A stretch of DNA of 6,432 nt from Gemmatimonadota bacterium (GTDB lineage: Bacteria > Latescibacterota > UBA2968 > UBA8231). Under the pieces are notes generated by a model. The model was not told the origin of the DNA. It saw only the letters and a program-made list of their open reading frames with translations, and did no database searches. Numbering within the stretch: the stretch's first letter is position 1; every line of letters starts with the position of its first letter. Positions 1 through 4,713 of this stretch are shown one piece after another. The stretch lies in contig VXZF01000038.1 in assembly GCA_009845645.1 (NCBI GenBank), forward strand, positions 1-6,432, read 5' to 3'. The position numbers were made by a program, and so were the translations under genes.

Positions 1-2
1 TA

Positions 3-191
3 GTTGGCAACAGCGTCAGTCACTCGCAGCGCAAAACCAAGCGCGTCCAACAGCCTAATCTCATCAAAAAGCGCATCTTCATTCCCGAGGAAAACCGCAC
101 CGTCACCCTACGCCTGACCGCCCGTGCCCTACGTACTTTAAACAAAAAAGGCATCCATCAGTTCCTGAAAGAAAACGGGATCAAGGTCTGA
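3..191 (+). CDS. rpmB: 50S ribosomal protein L28, C-terminal part (5' end outside window)
   Basis: This reading frame is open from the left edge and ends with TGA at 189-191, leaving 62 residues. They read through as L28: the [13 protein letters not shown] segment near the start, PNLIKKRIF, the strand segment [14 protein letters not shown], and the ending [16 protein letters not shown]. Each lines up with the E. coli L28 pattern (TGN.xSHA..xTKR, PNL, VTLRVSA, DKKGID). E. coli L28 has 78 residues, so about 13-15 N-terminal residues and the start codon lie outside the window. L28 is a small basic protein of the large ribosomal subunit, and the visible part is rich in Lys and Arg. No cysteine is visible, so any zinc-binding pair would have to be in the missing part. 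The next gene starts 28 bases downstream on the same strand with no clear terminator between them. Confidence 0.95.
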   Translation, partial: VGNSVSHSQRKTKRVQQPNLIKKRIFIPEENRTVTLRLTARALRTLNKKGIHQFLKENGIKV

Positions 192-219
192 GCGGGCAAA
201 AGCCCTAGCCTCCGCGCAC

Positions 220-1335
220 ATGAATCAAGGCGACGACGCAGCCGACGCTATCCAAGAGCGAGTTCGCCACGCCCTAGCCGAAAACGCGGCCCTAAAAATT
301 TTTGCTGGCCGCACCAAATCCTTTCTCGGACGCCACCACGAAGGAATCCCACTCGACCTCTCCGCTCTGACCGGCATTATCAGCTACGAGCCGAACGAGT
401 TGGTCCTAGTCGCTCGCCCCGGTACCAAGCTGAGCGCAATAGAAGCCCTGTGCCGCGGCGAAAACCAGTACTTCGCTTTCGAACCACCTGCTTGGGGTGC
501 GGCCGCGACCATCGGCGGCACCGTGGCTTGCAACCTCTCGGGGCCGCGGCGTTTTAAGATGGGTGCCCTGCGCGATCACTTGCTCGGCGCCGAACTGATC
601 GACGGCTGCGGTGAGCGCATTCGCACCGGCGGCAAAGTCGTCAAAAACGTCACGGGCTACGATCTGTCCAAGGTGCTCGCTGGCTCCTTTGGGACGCTGG
701 GAGTGCTCACCGAAGTCTGCCTCAAGGTCTGGCCGCGTCCCGAAACCCAAGCAACCCTGTTCATTCACGGGCTGACGCCCACAGCGGCACTAGCGCGAAT
801 TCTCGTTTGGGCGGCGCGGCCCCTCCAAATCACAGGCCTAGTCTGCGACGCTGACCGGTTAGCCGCCCGCGTCGAAGGCCCAGCACCAGCAGTGCGGAAG
901 CAGCTAGCAACGCTGCGCGAAGAAGAATCAGCCGAGTCGGAGATAATAGAAGAGGCCGAATCGCAAGCCTTCTGGCGACACTGGCGCGAGCTTGAATGGC
1001 TGGTTCCAGCCGAGGGCCAACAGCGCTGGCGCTTTTCTGGACCACCGACCCAAATGGCACAATTAATGAAAGCGCTAGAGGCCGAGGGGCTGAGCCACTG
1101 GGGACTGGACTGGGCCGGCGGCTTGCTGTGGGCGTTGTTGCCAGTGGCCGCCCAAGCCGCGCATTTGCATCGCATCGCCGCGCGCCACCAAGCCATCGGC
1201 TGGCGCTTTGCAGCCGACGAACACAACGAAGACGCCTTTACTCCGCTCAGCACCGGCGCGGCACGCATGAACCAGATGCTCAAGCGCGCCCTCGACCCAC
1301 AAGGCATCTTCAACCCCGGTAAGATGTACGCCTAA
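220..1335 (+). CDS. glcE: GlcE-like FAD-binding subunit of glycolate oxidase
   Basis: The product has 371 residues; E. coli GlcE has about 350. The N-terminal half is a PCMH-type FAD-binding domain: GRTKS at 30-34, the flavin-contact loop TIGGTVACNLSGPRR at 97-111, LRDHLLGAELIDG at 117-129, and the block NVTGYDLSKVLAGSFGTLG at 143-161 followed by LTEVCLKVWPRP, which is very characteristic of GlcE. The C-terminal half is more variable and ends with the family tail LDPQGIFNPGK (358-368). In the known complex, GlcD, GlcE and the Fe-S subunit GlcF oxidise glycolate to glyoxylate and pass electrons to the membrane. Neither glcD nor glcF is adjacent here, so partners would have to be encoded elsewhere. 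No Shine-Dalgarno sequence is visible before the ATG at 220, but no better in-frame start exists nearby. The TAA stop (1333-1335) overlaps the stop of the convergent gene. A related PCMH oxidoreductase with another 2-hydroxy acid substrate is the main alternative. Confidence 0.88.
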   Translation: MNQGDDAADAIQERVRHALAENAALKIFAGRTKSFLGRHHEGIPLDLSALTGIISYEPNELVLVARPGTKLSAIEALCRGENQYFAFEPPAWGAAATIGGTVACNLSGPRRFKMGALRDHLLGAELIDGCGERIRTGGKVVKNVTGYDLSKVLAGSFGTLGVLTEVCLKVWPRPETQATLFIHGLTPTAALARILVWAARPLQITGLVCDADRLAARVEGPAPAVRKQLATLREEESAESEIIEEAESQAFWRHWRELEWLVPAEGQQRWRFSGPPTQMAQLMKALEAEGLSHWGLDWAGGLLWALLPVAAQAAHLHRIAARHQAIGWRFAADEHNEDAFTPLSTGAARMNQMLKRALDPQGIFNPGKMYA

Positions 1336-2516
1336 TATATTTCGCCTGGACGATAGTCCGGCGGCGGCATTTCCCGTTCGCTGAGCCACAGCGACCGCCC
1401 AACCCGCGCCTGGACGTATTGATAGTCATAGCTCGTATCTGGAGCAGCGATGTTGCCCTGCGACGGGTATTGGGCAATCGCCTCCTCGACGAGATCCACG
1501 CCGAGTCCGGGCGCATCCGGCACTGCGATATGGCTCTCGATCACTTCGGGCTGACCAGTCATCACCTCGTAGCGCTGCGGCACATCGTCGGCTAGGTGCT
1601 CCAAAATTAGGAAGTTGGGCAGCGTGGCCATTAGGTGTACGGCCGCCATTTCGGCCACCGGCCCCAACGAGCCGTCGTGCGGAGCCATCGTGCAGTAGTG
1701 CGCCTCGGCCATAGCGGCGATCTTCTTCATCTGCGACAGCCCCCCAGCGCGGCCCGTATCCGGCTGCACTACATCGATGATTTCGCGCTCAATCAGTTCC
1801 TTTACCCCCCAAATGGTGGCGTGGCGTTCGCCCGCGGCAATGGGAATATCTACTGCGTCGGCAACCCGAGCGAGGGCGTCGATGTTTTCAGGAGCTACTG
1901 GATCCTCGTAAAACAGCAGGTCGTAGTCTTCAAGCGCGCGGCCCAAGGCAATGGCGTCGCGCGTCGTCAGCCAAGGCGGCCCATGGACATCGACCATGAG
2001 ATCCACCTCATCGCCGACTTCCTTGCGGATGGCGGCGACCGTCTCAACGCAATTGTTGATCCCCCCGGTCTTGATCGCCGTATAGCCTTGATCGACCAAG
2101 GCGCGCGCCCGCTCTGTCTCGTGCGCGTGGGCATAGACTCGCACCCGGTCGCGCATTTTGCCGCCCAAGAGGTTCCACACCGGCTGTCCGAGAGCCTTGC
2201 CCTTGATGTCCCACAAGGCCATCTCAATGCCGGTCATGGCACCAGAGCCGACGATGCCGGTCATGCCGTGGCCCATCATCGCCACCTGCATCTTGCCCCA
2301 CAGCCGCTCGATGTGAAACGGGTCCTCGCCGATCATCAAAGGCGTTAGATCGTGGATGGCCGTTTCGACCACGCGCGGCCAGCCCGAGGCTTCGCCCACG
2401 CCGTAGATGCCAGCGTCGGTTTCGACCTTGACGAAGAGCCAGTTGCGCGCCGACCAACCACTCGCCTGCGGCGGCGCACACTGCATCAAATAGGTCTTGA
2501 TCTGAGTGATTTTCAT
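1332..2516 (-). CDS. Mandelate racemase / galactonate dehydratase-like enolase superfamily enzyme
   Basis: From the ATG at 2516 the product is 394 residues, a normal length for the family. The N-terminal capping domain has NWLFVKVETDAGIYGVGEAS (26-44ish) and ALWDIKGKALGQPVWNLLGG (100-119). The barrel carries the expected metal ligands: D176 in VDVHG, E204 in FYEDP and E230 in AAGER. Likely catalytic residues are H178 (two after D176, as in E. coli galactonate dehydratase DgoD) and the D253-H280 dyad in QPDTGRAGG and APHDGSLGP. K149 sits in the position of the second-strand lysine. The spacing matches DgoD closely, so sugar-acid dehydration is more likely than racemisation, but the substrate cannot be read from sequence. 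An upstream TTG at 2537 is in frame, but the purine-rich GGGGAGA lies between the two and favours 2516. The gene is alone on its strand, diverges from the polyprenyl synthase and converges on glcE. Confidence 0.92.
   Translation of the reverse strand: MKITQIKTYLMQCAPPQASGWSARNWLFVKVETDAGIYGVGEASGWPRVVETAIHDLTPLMIGEDPFHIERLWGKMQVAMMGHGMTGIVGSGAMTGIEMALWDIKGKALGQPVWNLLGGKMRDRVRVYAHAHETERARALVDQGYTAIKTGGINNCVETVAAIRKEVGDEVDLMVDVHGPPWLTTRDAIALGRALEDYDLLFYEDPVAPENIDALARVADAVDIPIAAGERHATIWGVKELIEREIIDVVQPDTGRAGGLSQMKKIAAMAEAHYCTMAPHDGSLGPVAEMAAVHLMATLPNFLILEHLADDVPQRYEVMTGQPEVIESHIAVPDAPGLGVDLVEEAIAQYPSQGNIAAPDTSYDYQYVQARVGRSLWLSEREMPPPDYRPGEIY
1343..1363. terminator. Hairpin just inside the 3' end of the enolase-superfamily gene; possible shared terminator
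   Basis: CGCC-(T)-GGAC, loop GATA, then GTCC-GGCG forms an eight-pair GC-rich stem with one bulged T. It starts 8 bases after the glcE stop codon and lies within the last codons of the opposing gene. Read from the minus strand it is followed by AAATATATTA, AT-rich but not a run of T. Read from the plus strand it is followed by GCGGCATTTCCC. It therefore lacks the T tract of a classic intrinsic terminator on either side. It is listed because nothing else between the two convergent genes could end transcription. Confidence 0.25.
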
Positions 2517-2521
2517 AGCGG

Positions 2522-2528
2522 TCTCCCC
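2522..2528 (-). promoter_or_regulatory. Ribosome binding site that decides the start of the enolase-superfamily gene
   Basis: On the minus strand GGGGAGA is followed by five bases (CCGCT) and then ATG at 2516. This is a good Shine-Dalgarno match at good spacing. It supports 2516 over the in-frame TTG at 2537, which would put this sequence inside the coding region. It is the only strong Shine-Dalgarno site in the window. Confidence 0.7.
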
Positions 2529-2547
2529 GTGTTGCAATGAAGCGACA

Positions 2548-2576
2548 AGTATAATTCATAGAGCGAAATCAATCCA
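2548..2576 (-). promoter_or_regulatory. Weak candidate promoter for the enolase-superfamily gene
   Basis: On the minus strand TATACT (plus-strand 2548-2553) matches a -10 box at five of six positions. Seventeen bases upstream lies TGGATT, a poor -35 (three of six). It would place the transcript start close to the strong ribosome binding site, which is plausible. The plus strand also reads TATAAT at 2550-2555, but without a usable -35. Confidence 0.3.
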
Positions 2577-2598
2577 TTGGCAGCACTCTGTGCATAGA

Positions 2599-2627
2599 TT
2601 GACAGGCATATTTTCAATACTTAGCTT
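2599..2627 (+). promoter_or_regulatory. Candidate sigma-70-type promoter for the polyprenyl synthase operon
   Basis: A perfect -35 hexamer TTGACA lies at 2599-2604. After a 17-base spacer comes TAGCTT (2622-2627), which keeps the three most important -10 positions (T, A and the final T) but matches only three of six in total. Transcription would start about 40 bases before the ATG at 2677, within an AT-rich leader. The perfect -35 with ideal spacing makes it the best rightward candidate. Confidence 0.4.
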
Positions 2628-2676
2628 CTAAATTTTCTATTTATTTAGTGATTTAACTTCGACAGATGCCTTTCTC

Positions 2677-3645
2677 ATGGATCCCTGCATAGGTCTGATC
2701 GATCAAGAACTGGCCCGGTTTGAAAAGCGGCTAAACGCCGAGCTCAATGCCGATGTCGAGCTGGTCCACATCATTGCCCGCTACATGGCTACCCTCAAGG
2801 GCAAGCGCCTTCGGCCAGCCCTCATCCTGCTCGTGGCCAAAGCGTCTGGCCGCTGGAACGAACAGCTAATCGACACGGCCGTAGCCGTCGAAATGATTCA
2901 CGCCGCCACCATGGCCCACGACGACGTAGTGGACTCAGCAACCATGCGCCGGGGCCGCGAGACGGTCAACGAGCGCTGGACCGGGCAGACCGCCGTGCTC
3001 ATGGGCGACTTTCTGCTCGCGCGCGCCCTGCGCCTGCTGATCGAGATCGGCAATCTGCAGGTCCTGAGCGCAGTCGCGCACGCCACCGAGCGGCTGAGCA
3101 TAGGCGAAATTTTTGAAATCCAGATTGGCACTCAGTGCGATACGCGCGAAGAGTCGTACTTTGCCATGGTCAGCGACAAAACGGCTTCCCTAATCTCGGC
3201 CGCAGCGCGGATTGGCGCTATTCTCGCCGGCGCATCAGACGAGATCGTGCAATCCATGGGTCGCTACGGAGAATCGCTCGGCCGCGCCTTCCAAGTCGCC
3301 GACGACATCCTCGACCTCACCAGCGATCAGGCAACCATGGGCAAGCCCGTCGGGCACGACCTGCGCGAAGGCAAGATCACCTTGCCATTGATACGCGCCT
3401 TACAGCAAGCCCCTTTAGCTGCCCGGTCCGAGATGGAGGCCCTTTTGGCCCGGCCCGACAAAGACGAAGCCGAATGGGCGCAGATCGTAGCCTTTGTCGA
3501 AGAGTACCGAGGAGTCGCCGCCGCCACCGAGACTGCGCACGAATGCGCCGCCCAAGCTCAGCAATGCCTAAAAGTACTGGCCCCTTCCCCGGCCCGCGCC
3601 GCGCTAGAACGAGCCGTACAGCTCGTCGTCGAGCGCAACAATTGA
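2677..3645 (+). CDS. ispB: Long-chain polyprenyl diphosphate synthase (IspB-like)
   Basis: The 322-residue product is a trans-type prenyltransferase that adds isopentenyl diphosphate units to an allylic primer to build a long polyprenyl diphosphate. The family landmarks are all present: GKRLRP at 42-47 (substrate phosphate binding), the first Asp-rich motif DDVVD at 82-86 followed by the RRG arginines at 91-93, GDFLLARA at 110-117, and the second Asp-rich motif DDILD at 209-213 followed by GKPVGHDLREGKITLP. The residue five before the first Asp-rich motif is Ala77, with Thr78 next and no bulky aromatic there. That is typical of long-chain enzymes such as E. coli IspB rather than farnesyl diphosphate synthase. 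The product is most likely a C35-C50 quinone side chain or similar. No clear Shine-Dalgarno sequence precedes the ATG; the leader is AT-rich. It heads a run with apbE and secDF. Confidence 0.92.
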   Translation: MDPCIGLIDQELARFEKRLNAELNADVELVHIIARYMATLKGKRLRPALILLVAKASGRWNEQLIDTAVAVEMIHAATMAHDDVVDSATMRRGRETVNERWTGQTAVLMGDFLLARALRLLIEIGNLQVLSAVAHATERLSIGEIFEIQIGTQCDTREESYFAMVSDKTASLISAAARIGAILAGASDEIVQSMGRYGESLGRAFQVADDILDLTSDQATMGKPVGHDLREGKITLPLIRALQQAPLAARSEMEALLARPDKDEAEWAQIVAFVEEYRGVAAATETAHECAAQAQQCLKVLAPSPARAALERAVQLVVERNN

Positions 3646-3657
3646 CGCGACTAGCCC

Positions 3658-4695
3658 ATGCTCAAGCGCAGTCTGCTGGCCGTCGGCGGTTTGGCCGTGG
3701 TCCTGTACTTTCTACCGTCGCCTCGGCCCGCCGCGACGGTGCGCGCCGACCGCCTCTTGTTGGGAACTCTCGTCACGGTCAAGCTCTACGGAGACGAAGC
3801 AGTGGTTCGCCCGCATATCGAGGCGGCGTACGCGGAATTCGCCCGCGTCGATTCGGCAATGAGCCACTACCGCGAGGATGGAGCCTTGCGGCGGCTAGAG
3901 CAGCAGGCGCGGCTCGCCCCAACGCGCGGGCCGACCGGGCTGATTGCGGTCTTGACGCGCAGCCAGCACTTCGCCGCGTTGACCGATGGAGCTTTTGACT
4001 GCACGGTGGGGGCGTTGACGAGCCTGTGGAACTTCCCCGCTGCGACAGTGCCGCCTACTCCGGCGCAGATTGATTCGGCGCTGGCGCTGGTGGGCTACAA
4101 AAGGTTGGAGGTTGCAGCCCAGTCGTTTCGGATCAACAAGTCGGGGCTGCGATTGGATTTGGGAGCAGCGGCCAAAGGTTATGCTGTTGACCAAGCAGTG
4201 GCGGCGATGCAGGAGTTGCAAGTAGAAGCCGGGATTATTGAGGCTGGAGGCGATATTCGCTATTGGGGCGAAAAGCCGGACGGGCGGCCTTGGCTCTTTG
4301 GGGTGCAGCACCCGCGCGACCCAGAGCAATACCTAGCAGTGGAAGACCTCGAGCTAGCGGCGATCGCGACCTCCGGCGACTACGAGCAGTACTTTGATTG
4401 GGAGGGCGAGCGCTATCACCACCTGCTCGACCCCAAGACCGGCTATCCAGCGCGGGCTAGCATAAGCGCCACCGTGTGGGCCGCGACCGCTCTGGACGCC
4501 GACATTCTGTCAACCGCGGTCTTCGTCTTAGGACCTGAGCAAGGGCTCGCGCTCGTCGAGGGCCTACCGGATGTCGAGGGCTTTATTTTCTTTGCGCGAG
4601 ACGGGCAGCTCATGCACCGGGCGTCAACCGGGCTGCGCGACCGCTTTCGCTTTTGCAATAGCAACAAACCTTCGCCGGGCTGTGCTCGGCACTAG
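3658..4695 (+). CDS. apbE: FAD:protein FMN transferase, ApbE family, with N-terminal membrane anchor
   Basis: The 345-residue product belongs to the ApbE family, which uses FAD to attach FMN covalently to Thr or Ser of target proteins such as NqrC and RnfG on the outer face of the inner membrane. Motifs in order are LGTLVTVKLYG (35-45), DGAFDCTVGAL (110-120), DLGAAAKGYAVD (167-178), the FAD-binding EAGGDI (195-200), ATSGDYEQYF (237-246), HHLLDPKTGYPA (254-265), and the magnesium-site segment ALDADILSTA (278-287), with D282 and T286 as the expected ligands. Residues 1-20 form a Lys/Arg start plus a hydrophobic stretch. This suggests export with an uncleaved or cleaved anchor, but there is no lipobox cysteine, although many ApbE proteins are lipoproteins. 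The gene starts 12 bases after the polyprenyl synthase stop, so the two are probably co-transcribed. No flavinylation target gene is visible in the window. Confidence 0.93.
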   Translation: MLKRSLLAVGGLAVVLYFLPSPRPAATVRADRLLLGTLVTVKLYGDEAVVRPHIEAAYAEFARVDSAMSHYREDGALRRLEQQARLAPTRGPTGLIAVLTRSQHFAALTDGAFDCTVGALTSLWNFPAATVPPTPAQIDSALALVGYKRLEVAAQSFRINKSGLRLDLGAAAKGYAVDQAVAAMQELQVEAGIIEAGGDIRYWGEKPDGRPWLFGVQHPRDPEQYLAVEDLELAAIATSGDYEQYFDWEGERYHHLLDPKTGYPARASISATVWAATALDADILSTAVFVLGPEQGLALVEGLPDVEGFIFFARDGQLMHRASTGLRDRFRFCNSNKPSPGCARH

Positions 4696-4713
4696 CGGAG
4701 TAAAGACCAATTT

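Larger units (their letters stand above)
2517..2676. promoter_or_regulatory. Divergent intergenic control region with AT-rich core
   Basis: These 160 bases separate the leftward enolase-superfamily gene from the rightward polyprenyl synthase operon, so both promoters should lie here. The part from 2605 to 2660 is only about 23% G+C (13 of 56 bases by hand count), in sharp contrast to the GC-rich genes around it. No open reading frame or recognisable RNA was seen in it. GCATA occurs twice as a direct repeat (2592-2596 and 2606-2610), flanking the TTGACA hexamer. A regulator site is possible, but none was recognised. Confidence 0.6.

Noticed and set aside
194..205. GGGC-AAAA-GCCC hairpin between rpmB and glcE as a terminator
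   Set aside because: The stem has only four pairs and is followed by TAGCCTCC rather than a T run, so it is unlikely to stop transcription.
1635..2348. Long open frame (237 codons) on the plus strand opposite the enolase-superfamily gene
   Set aside because: It lies wholly within a gene whose active-site motifs are intact on the other strand. Its translation shows no family motif and is the kind of Arg/His-rich product that GC-rich antisense frames give.
2550..2555. Perfect TATAAT on the plus strand in the divergent region
   Set aside because: No acceptable -35 lies 16-18 bases upstream (the TTGCAA at 2532-2537 is only 12 bases away), and it is farther from the polyprenyl synthase than the TTGACA candidate.
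3135..3998. 287-codon open frame on the plus strand spanning the polyprenyl synthase and apbE
   Set aside because: It overlaps two well-supported genes in another frame. Its translation is dominated by Arg, Ser, Pro and Ala with no recognisable domain, as expected for a shifted frame in GC-rich coding DNA.
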